The notes: generated by a model from the letters alone, not told the origin. 49,123 nt of DNA from Peptostreptococcaceae bacterium oral taxon 113 str. W5053 (GCA_000467935.1 KI259812.1:1-49123), one strand, 5' to 3'. Positions 33,525 to 42,088 are shown, counted from the stretch's first letter. Program-made: numbers and translations.

Positions 33525-35732
33525 ATGGTGAAAGTAGAAGGAAGTATCGCTCAAATTCGATATAAAAACGAAGACAATCAATATACCGTGGCTTTAATGG
33601 AAACGGAAGACGGAGATATTACGATTGTAGGCATTCTTCCTGCGCTGCGTGAAGGAGATTATGTTCAGGTGGAGGGAGAATTTGTTTTTCACCATACTTT
33701 CGGGGAACAGATTGATGTTAGAAACATATCGTATCTTCCGCCGAATACACCGGAGGCGATTGAAGTCTATTTGTCTTCGGGCGCTTTTACCGGCATCGGT
33801 CCGGTGACGGCTAAGCGAATTGTCGCCGCTTTCGGTAAAAAAACGTTAAAAATCATGGAAGAAAATCCGAGAAGGCTCTTGGAGGTGCCGGGTATCGGAG
33901 AAAAAACTTTGGAGAAAATCTTGGAGGGGATTGAAGAGCAGAGAGATATTCGCGATATTCTCATTTATTTGCAAAATATGGGAATTTCATTAAATCAGTC
34001 CTATCGAATTATCAAGGAATATGGGGAGCGGACACCTTGGATTCTTTCCAACAATCCCTATAAAATGATAGAGGATATTCGAGGAATCGGTTTTCGCACG
34101 GCGGACGCCATTGCTCTGAAGAACAATATCGCTCAGGACAGTATTTTTCGCATTGAGGCGGGGCTTCGTTATGTTTTGCAAGAGGCTTCGGAAACCGATG
34201 GACATTGTTTCTTGCCGAAAGAGATTTTGGCAAAAAAAACAGCGGAGCTTTTAAATATTCACCCTAATCAGGCGACGGATGTTATGTTTCAAATGGTCAT
34301 ACAAAAAGATTTATTGGTCAAAGAATATGGCAGTGTAAACGGTGTGTATTTTATGCCTTTATATCGAGCGGAGAATAATGTGGCAGGTCGTTTGGCGAAA
34401 AAAATCATTTTGGCAAAAGAGAAAGCGGAAGAGGAAACGGACAGTCAAATTTTGGAATATGAACATAGAGAAGGGATTTCCTTAGGCGAGGAACAGAAGG
34501 AAGCGGTACATTTGGCTATGAGCTGTCCTGTTTTGGTGATTACTGGCGGACCGGGAACGGGGAAAACCACAATTTTAAAATGTATTCTGAATCTTTTGGA
34601 ACAAAAAGGAGAACGTGCCGTACTCTGCGCACCGACGGGACGGGCGGCGAAAAGGATGGAAGAATCCACCGGACATGAAGCCAAAACCGTTCATCGGCTT
34701 TTAGGATATCGTCCGGGAGAAAAATTTTCTTTTGAATACGATGAAGACAATCCTCTGCTTACCGATGTGTTAATTGTGGATGAAGCCTCGATGATGGATA
34801 TCTATTTAATGAACAATCTTACGGCGGCTATGGATGAGAGCACGCGGATGATTTTTGTCGGGGACATGGATCAGTTGCCCAGCGTCGGACCGGGAAATGT
34901 TTTGGGAGATTTAATTGCCTCCCGTTTATTTTCCACGGTATATCTTCATAAAATCTATCGTCAACAGGAAGAGTCCAATATCGTTATAAATGCCCATCGA
35001 ATCAATCGGGGGCTGAAACCCTATTTAAATCAGGAGGGCAAGGATTTTTTTCTGATACGCAGCAAAAGCTCCGAAGACAGTCTTCAGACCATTGTAGATT
35101 TGGTCAGCCGACGTCTGCCCAAATCTTACGCTATTGACCCGATTGGAGACATTCAAATTCTTTCCCCGGTAAAAAAAGGCGAGACGGGAGTCAACCACAT
35201 GAATGAAGCATTACAGGAGTCTTTGAATCCTCCGGAAAAAGGCAAAAAAGAAATTCGGCACTACGGTATCCTCTACAGAGAGGGGGATAAGGTTATGCAG
35301 ATGAAAAATGACTATCAGATGGAGTGGGAAGCTTACGGACAAAAGGGAAGCGGTATATATAACGGAGAGTTGGGCAGAATAAGTGCAATCGACACGGAGA
35401 CGGATAGAGTCTATATCGAGTTTGATGAAGGTCGAGTGGTAGCCATGGAGAAAAAGGATTTGGACGGGGTGTCTTTAGCCTATGCAGGAACCATTCACAA
35501 GTCTCAGGGTTCCGAATATCCGGTAGTGGTTATTCCTCTTCACGGATGGAATCCGCTTTTGTATACACGAAATTTAATTTACACCGCCATCACTCGCGCT
35601 CAGAAATTGGTTGTTTTGGTAGGAGAAGAAAAGGTATTGTCACTTATGGTGGAAAATAATCGAATTGCCATGCGCTATAGCGGTTTAGCCAATCAGATTT
35701 TTCAGATGACGAAAAACTTGCGAGGTAAATAA
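33525..35732 (+). CDS. recD2: RecD2-type ATP-dependent DNA helicase
   Basis: A 735-residue SF1B helicase that unwinds DNA 5' to 3' and takes part in repair and replication-fork restart. The N-terminal part has a small beta domain and helix-hairpin-helix repeats (GPVTAKRIVAAFGKKTLKIM and VPGIGEKTLEKI). The motor follows: motif I TGGPGTGKTT near residue 342, motif II IVDEASMMD, GDMDQLPSVGPGNVL, and late motifs AGTIHKSQGSEYPVVVIP and YTAITRAQ. The length and N-terminal extension distinguish RecD2 from the RecD subunit of RecBCD. ComF follows after one base. Confidence 0.95.
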   Translation: MVKVEGSIAQIRYKNEDNQYTVALMETEDGDITIVGILPALREGDYVQVEGEFVFHHTFGEQIDVRNISYLPPNTPEAIEVYLSSGAFTGIGPVTAKRIVAAFGKKTLKIMEENPRRLLEVPGIGEKTLEKILEGIEEQRDIRDILIYLQNMGISLNQSYRIIKEYGERTPWILSNNPYKMIEDIRGIGFRTADAIALKNNIAQDSIFRIEAGLRYVLQEASETDGHCFLPKEILAKKTAELLNIHPNQATDVMFQMVIQKDLLVKEYGSVNGVYFMPLYRAENNVAGRLAKKIILAKEKAEEETDSQILEYEHREGISLGEEQKEAVHLAMSCPVLVITGGPGTGKTTILKCILNLLEQKGERAVLCAPTGRAAKRMEESTGHEAKTVHRLLGYRPGEKFSFEYDEDNPLLTDVLIVDEASMMDIYLMNNLTAAMDESTRMIFVGDMDQLPSVGPGNVLGDLIASRLFSTVYLHKIYRQQEESNIVINAHRINRGLKPYLNQEGKDFFLIRSKSSEDSLQTIVDLVSRRLPKSYAIDPIGDIQILSPVKKGETGVNHMNEALQESLNPPEKGKKEIRHYGILYREGDKVMQMKNDYQMEWEAYGQKGSGIYNGELGRISAIDTETDRVYIEFDEGRVVAMEKKDLDGVSLAYAGTIHKSQGSEYPVVVIPLHGWNPLLYTRNLIYTAITRAQKLVVLVGEEKVLSLMVENNRIAMRYSGLANQIFQMTKNLRGK

Positions 35733-35733
35733 A

Positions 35734-36369
35734 ATGGGGACGATGTTTTTCTCCGAAAGGGGAAACTGTTCGTTATGCGGACAGGAAAAAATGAAAAGTC
35801 AAGGTCTTTGCGTATATTGTTTGGAACGTTTGGAATTTGTTTACGGGAGAGAAAAGACGGGACAGGTATATACCGACTATTTTCTCTTTGCCAATGATTT
35901 TTTCAGGAGATATTTTTATTCGTTTAAATTTTTTTCAAAAACCTATTTGGCTGTCGCTTTTGCACGGATTTTGGTGACGGAAGGAGAAAAGCGAAATCTT
36001 TTTGAGAATGTGGATGCCATCATCCCCATTCCCATGTATCCGGCGGAGCAAAGACAAAGAGGATACAATCAAGTGCTTCTTTTAGCGGAAGAAGTATATA
36101 AAATGACAGGCATTCCCGTGTATCGGACTTTGGAAAAAATTCGGGAAACGAAAAAACAACACCATCTAAGTCTACGGAATAGAAGAGAAAATTTAAAAGA
36201 TGCCTTTTATTTTAAAGGAGAAAGCGACGGAAAGCGCTTCTTGCTTTTGGACGATTTTGTCACCACCGGAAGCACCATGAAAGAAGCGGCAGAAGCGGTT
36301 TTGAAAGGGAACGGAAGGATAGCGGGCGCTATGGCATTGGCATCGACGATGCACCCTATGTTTCCGTAA
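35734..36369 (+). CDS. comF: ComF family phosphoribosyltransferase-like protein
   Basis: A 211-residue protein. The N-terminal zinc ribbon has CSLCG and CVYC pairs (about residues 12-31). A type I phosphoribosyltransferase domain ends in the PRPP-binding loop LLLDDFVTTGSTM near residue 169. The YNQVLLLAEEV block is typical of ComF/GntX. In Bacillus, ComFC takes part in DNA uptake with ComFA; there is no comFA here, but RecD2 lies immediately upstream, so a link to processing of incoming single-stranded DNA is plausible. Confidence 0.9.
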   Translation: MGTMFFSERGNCSLCGQEKMKSQGLCVYCLERLEFVYGREKTGQVYTDYFLFANDFFRRYFYSFKFFSKTYLAVAFARILVTEGEKRNLFENVDAIIPIPMYPAEQRQRGYNQVLLLAEEVYKMTGIPVYRTLEKIRETKKQHHLSLRNRRENLKDAFYFKGESDGKRFLLLDDFVTTGSTMKEAAEAVLKGNGRIAGAMALASTMHPMFP

Positions 36370-36395
36370 ATATTATACGAAAGGAGAAGAGAAAA

Positions 36396-36818
36396 ATGGA
36401 TTACAAGAGAATGAAAGATATCCTGGTCATTCGTGTGGATCGGGGAGAGGAATTAATTCGAAATATCGAAGAGGTTTGCAAAAAGGAGAACGTTCAGTCG
36501 GGGATAATCTTTGGACTGGGAGCCGTCTCCAAATGCATCATGGGTGTTTTTCATGTCGAAGAACAAAAATATTACAAGAATGAGATGGAAGGAGTTTTTG
36601 AAATCACCAATCTCACAGGCAATGTGAGCAGAAAAGACGGAGAAGTTTACCTTCATCTTCACATCACCTTGGGAGATGAAAAAGGAAATGCCTTTGGAGG
36701 ACATTGTAACGAAGCTTGGATTAGCGCCACTTCCGAAATCTTTATTATAACCTCGGAGGAAGTTTTGGATAGAGAATTTAACTCAAAAGTGGGCTTAAAC
36801 ACATTGAAATTTTCATAA
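36396..36818 (+). CDS. PPC/DUF296 domain protein
   Basis: A 140-residue single-domain protein. Conserved features are the N-terminal ILVIRVDRGEELIRNIEEVC, SGIIFGLGAVSKCIMGVF, and YLHLHITLGDEKGNAFGGHC, whose histidines and GGH motif mark the plants-and-prokaryotes conserved (PPC, DUF296) fold that forms trimers. In bacteria it occurs alone and its role is unsettled; DNA binding is known for plant fusions with AT-hooks. AAAGGAGAAGAG precedes the ATG. Confidence 0.88.
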   Translation: MDYKRMKDILVIRVDRGEELIRNIEEVCKKENVQSGIIFGLGAVSKCIMGVFHVEEQKYYKNEMEGVFEITNLTGNVSRKDGEVYLHLHITLGDEKGNAFGGHCNEAWISATSEIFIITSEEVLDREFNSKVGLNTLKFS

Positions 36819-36896
36819 GAAAAAAAGCATTTTAACCATCGGAAAACGAAACGAAGATGTTTTTTGTTTTTTAAGTACCGCTTTATTGTACTGTTA

Positions 36897-36925
36897 TGGA
36901 CATTTCTCATAAGAAGAAGTATAAT
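36897..36925 (+). promoter_or_regulatory. Promoter of the ASCH-domain gene
   Basis: TGGACA and TATAAT are 17 bases apart; the -10 lies 36 bases before the start codon at 36962. Confidence 0.65.
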
Positions 36926-36961
36926 GCAAGGGAGTTATTTTTGTTGAAAGAGGTGTTTTAA

Positions 36962-37309
36962 ATGCTGAATCATTTGATGATGCTTTATGAGGATGCTTTT
37001 GAAAAAATGAAGCGGGGAACGAAGACTATTGAGATCCGTTTAAGTGATGAAAAGAGAAGAAAAGTTGCCGTAGGAGATTTGATTACTTTCAGAAAAAGCC
37101 CCAAGGGGCAGGAAAGTCTTACGGTTATCGTCAGGGATTTATATCCAAGAGAAAGTTTTAGACAGTTGTTTACTGACTTTAATCGTGAGGAATTGGGATT
37201 TTCTTACGATAAGATGGAAGATGCTTTGGAAGAGATGGGACATATCTATTCCCGGACTCGAGAAAGAAAAGAAGGCGTATTAGGCATACGTGTTCAGGTT
37301 GTAGCGTAA
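36962..37309 (+). CDS. ASCH domain protein
   Basis: A 115-residue protein consisting of one ASCH domain (PUA-like fold expected to bind RNA or modified nucleosides). The key block is MKRGTKTIEIRLSDEKRRKV with AVGDLITF, the G-x-K-x-x-E-x-R ligand pocket motif. The C terminus GVLGIRVQVV is also typical. It is a single-gene unit with its own promoter, directly followed by the mosaic island that begins at 37.3 kb. Confidence 0.86.
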   Translation: MLNHLMMLYEDAFEKMKRGTKTIEIRLSDEKRRKVAVGDLITFRKSPKGQESLTVIVRDLYPRESFRQLFTDFNREELGFSYDKMEDALEEMGHIYSRTRERKEGVLGIRVQVVA

Positions 37310-37330
37310 AAAGAAGAAATAAGCTTCTTT
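37310..37330 (+). terminator. Weak terminator of the ASCH-domain gene
   Basis: AAAGAAG and CTTCTTT flank a seven-base loop just after the stop codon; the T tract is short. Confidence 0.35.
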
Positions 37331-37348
37331 ATAATTCAAGTGAACTTG

Positions 37349-37621
37349 TCAACATAAAGTGGACAGTGCAAAAAGGTTATAAAAGCCCATTTCAGTTTTA
37401 TACTGAAGTGGGCTTTTATAGTTCAAAGCGTATGCCGGTTGCTCACAGTTATAATACTGAACAAAGGCTTCTAACATCTTTTCGTAAGCATCATAACGTT
37501 TGTGCCAACCTTCGGCGGCATATATTAGCCGATGAATACATCTTAGAGGCTTTACTTTGATTTTGAGGTATCCATTCTTGACCCATTTACAATAGGTATT
37601 GATAAACTGACTTTCTGACAT
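37349..37621 (-). pseudogene. C-terminal remnant of an IS3-type transposase
   Basis: The minus frame ends YYNCEQPAYALNYKSPLQYK then TEMGFYN. This is the tail of IS3-family (OrfB) transposases: YN..RPHxALxYKSPxQY. Upstream, KRYDAYEKMLEAF replaces the normal core, and the catalytic Asp-Asp-Glu residues are absent, so only about 90 residues survive in a chimeric frame. The TGTCCACTTTATGTTGACAAG-like sequence (minus strand, 37340-37363) just beyond the stop may be an element end. It marks the left side of the second accessory island. Confidence 0.65.
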
Positions 37622-37749
37622 TTTAATTATATTGTCATAGTCCCAATAATTATTGAAAAATCGTCTTAAATTGTTTGTTTTAAATTTTCATCTTTACAAA
37701 AACCGGGACTTGTTAATTTTTCTTATGCAGAGAAAAACAATCCTCTTAA

Positions 37750-38577
37750 TTACTTTCTTTTCCATTTATTATAGATAATCAATATTACCACAAATGATAG
37801 CAATTGACCGATTAGTATTCTAACAATCTGCATATTGTCTATTTCATGGTTAGATACAACATGAAGTAAATTTATAATAGCATTGTTAAAGAAGTGATCC
37901 CCCAGCCCTATCCATAGAAAGCCTGTCATTTTATAAAGCAGCGACCATTTAATGCTCATAATTCCGGCAAAAACCACATAGCCAATTCCCATTACCAAAA
38001 GATTTGCGAAGGATGAATTGCCTTGAATGAAATCTCTAAAAGGCATAACCAAATGCCAAACACCGAATAAAAAGGCTATTAAAAACAGACTGCTACCATA
38101 GGAAATATCTTCAAGTATTTTTGTGAAAAGCCCTCGAAAAACACCTTCCTCCATCCATACATTTATGATATTAAAAAAAATACACAGGAAAATAAAAAGA
38201 ACACCGGTTTGTTGTTCCATATTGTTATTCAAAGAGAACCCGTTTGCATAAAATGACAACGTTACGTTACCGTTCATGCTATATAAAATAATCCCTTCTA
38301 TTGCATATGCAAATATGAAACATACAAATCCCAAAAATAACCCTTTGCCGGTACCCTTAATCATATCCGTATGAGAAAAACCGATGTCTTTCCATTTTAA
38401 ATGTGTATTAAAAAGTATTATCCATAACAAAACAATTCCAAAAACCTTATGCAAAAAGTTTTCTGATAAAAGAGTTTCATCCGTTCTAATTATGAAATAC
38501 TCAATTATCCTTGCTACTACACAAATCAAAAAAATAGCGGTACAACTTAATATAGGTTTTTTCTTTAAGATATTCAT
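37750..38577 (-). CDS. CPBP family intramembrane glutamic protease
   Basis: A 275-residue integral membrane protein with about eight helices. The Abi/CPBP active-site motifs are all present: EEGVFRG (E143, E144, R148), FGVWHLV (H175) and GDHFFNN (H228). Relatives include eukaryotic Rce1 and bacterial proteins involved in bacteriocin self-immunity or peptide processing. The ATG at 38577 follows AAAGGAGG; the in-frame ATG at 38601 does not. Its upstream region carries the 56-bp element shared with the SemiSWEET gene. Confidence 0.86.
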   Translation of the reverse strand: MNILKKKPILSCTAIFLICVVARIIEYFIIRTDETLLSENFLHKVFGIVLLWIILFNTHLKWKDIGFSHTDMIKGTGKGLFLGFVCFIFAYAIEGIILYSMNGNVTLSFYANGFSLNNNMEQQTGVLFIFLCIFFNIINVWMEEGVFRGLFTKILEDISYGSSLFLIAFLFGVWHLVMPFRDFIQGNSSFANLLVMGIGYVVFAGIMSIKWSLLYKMTGFLWIGLGDHFFNNAIINLLHVVSNHEIDNMQIVRILIGQLLSFVVILIIYNKWKRK

Positions 38578-38650
38578 TGTATCCTCCTTTGACATCCTCA
38601 CAAATAAAATTTATTTATCTAAACTATTTGTAATTATAGTATTTTTCTCT

Positions 38651-38706
38651 CCGACAAATATCTTATCAAATATACTCTCAAGCACATTTACAATAATACT
38701 GTCGCC
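38651..38706 (-). repeat. 56-bp direct repeat, copy A, upstream of the CPBP gene
   Basis: It begins CCGACAAATATCTTATCAAA (plus strand) and ends AATAATACTGTCGCC. It matches copy B at 39093-39148 with only a few substitutions and no gaps. It starts 74 bases upstream of the CPBP start codon. Its inner palindrome is degraded (TATACT-CTCA-AGCACA). Confidence 0.8.
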
Positions 38707-38764
38707 GGCTTGCTGACAGGGTATGATACCTGTAAATATGCTAGATTGAATTTTTTAATTTTGT

Positions 38765-39022
38765 CTATAAAGCGGTAATTGCAGCGATGGCACCAAATAT
38801 TACACCTGGTAAATTCGCTACCACAATAGGCCAGTCTTTTTTCTCTTGAAAAAAACCATAGCTAACCCATAAAGTACAATTTATTGCCGCAACCATAGGC
38901 TGCAAGAAACCACTTTTTGCCCCATGTATGTTGTTAATTATTTGAGGAAAATAGGATATATACATAAGCATAGCGGTGCATGTTGCTATCCATCCCATAA
39001 TTTTTAGTGTTTTCTGATTCAT
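38765..39022 (-). CDS. SemiSWEET family sugar transporter
   Basis: An 85-residue protein with three membrane helices, the bacterial half-size version of SWEET transporters that works as a dimer for passive sugar movement. Recognisable features are the PQ-loop YFPQI near residues 24-28, the following QPMVAAINCTLWVSYGFF (conserved Asn, Trp and Gly of the substrate pocket and gate), and a third helix rich in small residues. The ATG is preceded by GAAGGAAAAA. The stop lies 162 bases before copy A of the 56-bp repeat and the gene has copy B upstream. Confidence 0.86.
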   Translation of the reverse strand: MNQKTLKIMGWIATCTAMLMYISYFPQIINNIHGAKSGFLQPMVAAINCTLWVSYGFFQEKKDWPIVVANLPGVIFGAIAAITAL

Positions 39023-39049
39023 AATTTTTCCTTCTTTCTACTAGAATAT

Positions 39050-39078
39050 ATTTTATATACTAAGTGTAGCATTTTCAA
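39050..39078 (-). promoter_or_regulatory. Promoter of the SemiSWEET gene
   Basis: Minus-strand TTGAAA (39078-39073) and TAAAAT (39055-39050) are 17 bases apart, immediately downstream of repeat copy B. Confidence 0.5.
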
Positions 39079-39092
39079 TCTATTTTGTATAT

Positions 39093-39148
39093 CCGACAAA
39101 TGTCTTATCAAATGTGCTCTTAAGCACATTTACAATAATACTGTTGCC
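39093..39148 (-). repeat. 56-bp direct repeat, copy B, upstream of the SemiSWEET gene
   Basis: Same sequence as copy A, with intact dyads: GACA-AA-TGTC and TGTGCT-CTTA-AGCACA. It begins 71 bases before the SemiSWEET start, nearly the same distance as copy A from the CPBP start. It lies just upstream of the SemiSWEET -35 element, a typical place for an activator or repressor site. Confidence 0.8.
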
Positions 39149-39260
39149 ACAGGATTGATGATGTGGTGCCTTTTCTTTGAGGAACAATGAGGATAGATTG
39201 TCCTTCATTTATCCAATTTTGCATCATCAAAATCCATTAACTTAAACTATTCTTGCACTG

Positions 39261-39465
39261 TTAGATTTTGTCAAAGGTGTTTAAAAATTCTTCATCTTTT
39301 TTGTAACCCATATCTTCACATTCTGTCTGAATAAATCTATTTATTTTATCTGTGATTGTTTCATCACTTGTTTCGCCGAAATGTACTGTAACTTTATAAT
39401 TTGTTTTGCCTATCTTTATTATTAAAAAATGAATTCTTATATTTATTTTTTCTATTCTCCATCAT
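39261..39465 (-). pseudogene. Frameshifted TnpW-like transposon protein
   Basis: AAAGGAGATGATA and ATGATG (39465-39460) open a frame that stops after 23 codons. The frame shifted relative to it continues as IGKTNYKVTVHFGETSDETI, then DKINRFIQTECEDMGYKK, ending at TAA 39263-39261. The IGxTxYxVxxHFxETSxET...DKIxRLI pattern matches my memory of the small TnpW proteins encoded beside large serine recombinases in Tn4451-like and clostridial conjugative elements. One frameshift separates the start from the conserved body. It is evidence that the island came from such an element. Confidence 0.6.
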
Positions 39466-39493
39466 TATCATCTCCTTTGCATTTTAGACAAAG

Positions 39494-39527
39494 AAAAAAC
39501 AGTAAACCATTTTGATTTACTGTTTTC
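39494..39527 (-). terminator. Terminator of the S66 peptidase gene
   Basis: On the minus strand AAAACAGTAAATC...GGTTTACTGTTTTTT forms a stem with a terminal T run, 43 bases after the peptidase stop codon. Confidence 0.7.
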
Positions 39528-39569
39528 AAATCATATACTCTTGTACTATTTAATTTTTATTTTCCATAT

Positions 39570-40598
39570 TTAATAATTGAAAACAATGACTTGTTTACAT
39601 ACATTCACTTTTGCATCAACTCCAAATGGAATAATGCATCTAGGTGTTGCATGACCGATATTCAAGTTATAAACAATCGCTAAATCTTTATTCGTAAGCT
39701 CCTCTAACAAAATTTTCTTATACTCATCATAATATGTTTCGTTTTGAGGTTTGCCAACTAAAACACCTGAAAGCACATCAAATAGTCCATACTTTTTTAG
39801 AGTGTGAATCATTTTTCTAAATAAGTTCGGATGAGGTTTCTCCTCACTAGTCTCTAACAACAAAATGTTATCTTTCCAATCTTCAAGTTTTGGAAATAAA
39901 TGATATTGATTGCAAACAGATACTGTATCATCAAATCTGGTGTTGTCAAACATATCATATATCGACTCTAGGCAACCTCCTAAAATCTTACCTTGAAATA
40001 CTGGCTTGCCACTCAATAATTCAAATCCGGTGTTTGTGTGCTTTGGCATATCAGTTCCGATAGCATTCTTACTGAAATCTTCTCTTTCTTGATACCAAAC
40101 ATCACTAGGGCGTACCTCTTTTATTTTCTCTGTTGTAATTAGCTCTTCAAAGTATTTTTTTGTATATGGTAACATTTCATTAGAGAGTTCACATACGTCT
40201 GGCAAAAAGGCCTGTCCATAAAATGTTTTAATACCGACTTTATTCAACATAAAATGATTCATGGTTGTATCAGAGAATCCCAAAAATACTTTTTGCTTAA
40301 CAATGTTTTCTAATTCATTATTTTCAAACAAATAAGGCAACAACCTATAGGTATCTTCTCCTCCTATCGCACATAAAATCATGTCAATTGAATTATCCTT
40401 AAAAGCCGTTAACAGATCATCAGCTCTACTTTTGGGATGATTTTTTATAAAGTCAACACCTTTTAGCGCATTAGGTAAAAACTCAATCTCTATACCATAT
40501 TTACTTAATCTTTCTTTGCCTATTTCAAGTTCATGTTCGATAAAACTTTCTCCTAAAATTCCACTAGATAAGCTAACTATACCTATTTTATTTATCAT
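39570..40598 (-). CDS. S66 family serine peptidase (LD-carboxypeptidase / MccF-like)
   Basis: A 342-residue cytoplasmic serine peptidase. The Ser-Glu-His triad is visible as Ser109 in LGFSDTTMNHF, Glu249 in LLLETSEEK and His316 in NIGHATPR. The family includes LdcA, which trims murein tetrapeptides, and MccF, which confers immunity to microcin C-type nucleotide antibiotics. The LLLETSEE and IGHATPR blocks fit the MccF branch of Firmicutes. ATG 40598 is chosen behind AGGGGTG; a GTG nine bases upstream is weaker. In this accessory island a self-immunity or resistance role is plausible. Confidence 0.9.
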   Translation of the reverse strand: MINKIGIVSLSSGILGESFIEHELEIGKERLSKYGIEIEFLPNALKGVDFIKNHPKSRADDLLTAFKDNSIDMILCAIGGEDTYRLLPYLFENNELENIVKQKVFLGFSDTTMNHFMLNKVGIKTFYGQAFLPDVCELSNEMLPYTKKYFEELITTEKIKEVRPSDVWYQEREDFSKNAIGTDMPKHTNTGFELLSGKPVFQGKILGGCLESIYDMFDNTRFDDTVSVCNQYHLFPKLEDWKDNILLLETSEEKPHPNLFRKMIHTLKKYGLFDVLSGVLVGKPQNETYYDEYKKILLEELTNKDLAIVYNLNIGHATPRCIIPFGVDAKVNVCKQVIVFNY

Positions 40599-40671
40599 AA
40601 ACACCACACCCCTTTTTTATATTCGGAGTAAATTAACAAATTCCAATTTATCTCTCTCAATATTTGCCTAC

Positions 40672-40680
40672 ATTATATCA
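40672..40680 (-). promoter_or_regulatory. Extended -10 promoter of the S66 peptidase gene
   Basis: Minus-strand TGATATAAT (40680-40672), 74 bases before the start codon; no matching -35 is clear. Confidence 0.4.
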
Positions 40681-40858
40681 TTTTTAAAACTGCTACGCTA
40701 AAAAAGTCTAACTTTTTGGGGCCACCTCATTATGAGTGTGGATTATTTATAGTATAAACACAAAGAGAAAACTCATTATGTCCCCTTTTAACCAATATGA
40801 TAAGCAATTTTTTTCCATCTGTTTTCATTTGCATTGCTCCTTTCTGCTCAAATAAGAT

Positions 40859-40897
40859 AAGTGTGGCAAGTAGAGAGTACCCTCTGTCTGCTACACT
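40859..40897. repeat. Imperfect inverted repeat in the gap before the metal operon
   Basis: AAGTGTGGCAAGTAGAG and CTCTGTCTGCTACACTT are imperfect complements (about 13 of 17). The surrounding stretch 40700-41050 has no supported gene on either strand and ends the mosaic island. It may be debris from a lost element. Confidence 0.4.
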
Positions 40898-41053
40898 TCT
40901 ATGTGTACTAAAAAGTAAGCATGCTTTTTTACATGTCTACTTTAAATTTACCGGTCCTTTTACTTCAAGGGGGGCTTTTTTGTATTCATCAAGTGCAATA
41001 GATCAAGAAGTTTTTCTATTTGCCGTATTTACGAAAATATTTTATTTTGATGT

Positions 41054-41082
41054 TTGACAAATGGGTTTTAGGGGCATATACT
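41054..41082 (+). promoter_or_regulatory. Promoter of the metal transport operon
   Basis: TTGACA and TATACT are separated by exactly 17 bases, 55 bases upstream of the lipoprotein start. The candidate DtxR-family operator begins eight bases after the -10. Confidence 0.75.
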
Positions 41083-41090
41083 TATCATAG

Positions 41091-41104
41091 TAAGGCACAC
41101 CTAA
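41091..41104 (+). promoter_or_regulatory. Candidate DtxR/MntR-family operator
   Basis: TAAGG-CACA-CCTAA is a near-palindrome resembling half of the DtxR/IdeR consensus (TTAGGTTAGCCTAA). It covers the expected transcription start of the operon that encodes a DtxR-family regulator as its last gene. Confidence 0.55.
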
Positions 41105-41137
41105 CATACAATATATTGATATATTTTAGGAGGGAAA

Positions 41138-42088
41138 ATGAAAAAAAATTTATGGGTGATATTTTTAGTAGCGGTTATGGTATTGACATCGGCATGCGGT
41201 AAACAAGGAGGGGTAAGCGGTGAGACAAGTGCCGAAGGGAATGTTTCCGGAGGCAAAAAGGTTGTAACGGTAACCACGTCCTTTTTATACGATATGGTAA
41301 AAAGTCTTGCAGGGGATAAGGTGGATATGGAATTGATTATTCCGGCGGGAGAAGATCCTCATTTGTATTTGGCAAAGTCTGCGGATTTGCAAAAGATTCA
41401 AAAAGCGGATTTGCTTTTATACCATGGAATTCATTTTGAAGGAAAGATGCAGGAAGCTTTGGAGTCCAAAGGGTATGCGGTAAGCGAAACGTTTGACGTC
41501 GCTAAAATCGGAACGATGGATGAGGACGGACACAGTATTCAAGACCCTCATTTTTGGTTCGATATTGATTTGTATAAAGAAGCGGTAAAAAATGCGGCGG
41601 CGAAACTTCAAGAATTATTGCCTGAAGAGAAAGAGGAAATCGGGAAAAACTTGGATGCTTATTTGGAAAAATTGACGGAACTTGATGAAGAAAATAAAAA
41701 GATGTTGGCGGAGATTCCGGAAGGCGGACGATATTTAATTACACCTCACGATGCCTTTAACTACTTTTCCAGACGTTATAATATCCCCGTTATGGCACCG
41801 CAAGGGGTCAGTACGGATAGTGAAGTGGCGAATAAAGATATCGAAAACACGGTGAATTTTATTGTGGAGCATAAAGTCAAAGCGATTTTTGCCGAATCCA
41901 CCACGGATCCGGCTCGGATGGAAAAATTAAGAGAAGCATGCAAAGAGAAAGGCTTTGAAGTAAAGGTGGTCAAGGGAGATGGAAAGGAATTGTTTTCCGA
42001 TTCTTTGGCTCCTCAAGGAGAATTTGGCGATACTTATTTGGATATGTATCGTCATAATGTAAAGTTGATTGTTGAAAATTTGAAATAG
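41138..42088 (+). CDS. Metal ABC transporter substrate-binding lipoprotein (TroA/ZnuA-like)
   Basis: A 316-residue cluster A-I binding protein. The signal peptide ends in lipobox LTSAC. Metal ligands can be placed at His in GEDPHLYLA, His in IQDPHFWFD, His in ITPHDAFNYFSRRYNI, and Asp near the C terminus in FGDTYLDM. The third ligand is His, as in TroA and ZnuA, rather than the Glu of manganese-binding PsaA/MntC. No long His-rich loop is present. Zinc or manganese is likely; sequence cannot decide. First gene of a five-gene operon. Confidence 0.93.
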   Translation: MKKNLWVIFLVAVMVLTSACGKQGGVSGETSAEGNVSGGKKVVTVTTSFLYDMVKSLAGDKVDMELIIPAGEDPHLYLAKSADLQKIQKADLLLYHGIHFEGKMQEALESKGYAVSETFDVAKIGTMDEDGHSIQDPHFWFDIDLYKEAVKNAAAKLQELLPEEKEEIGKNLDAYLEKLTELDEENKKMLAEIPEGGRYLITPHDAFNYFSRRYNIPVMAPQGVSTDSEVANKDIENTVNFIVEHKVKAIFAESTTDPARMEKLREACKEKGFEVKVVKGDGKELFSDSLAPQGEFGDTYLDMYRHNVKLIVENLK

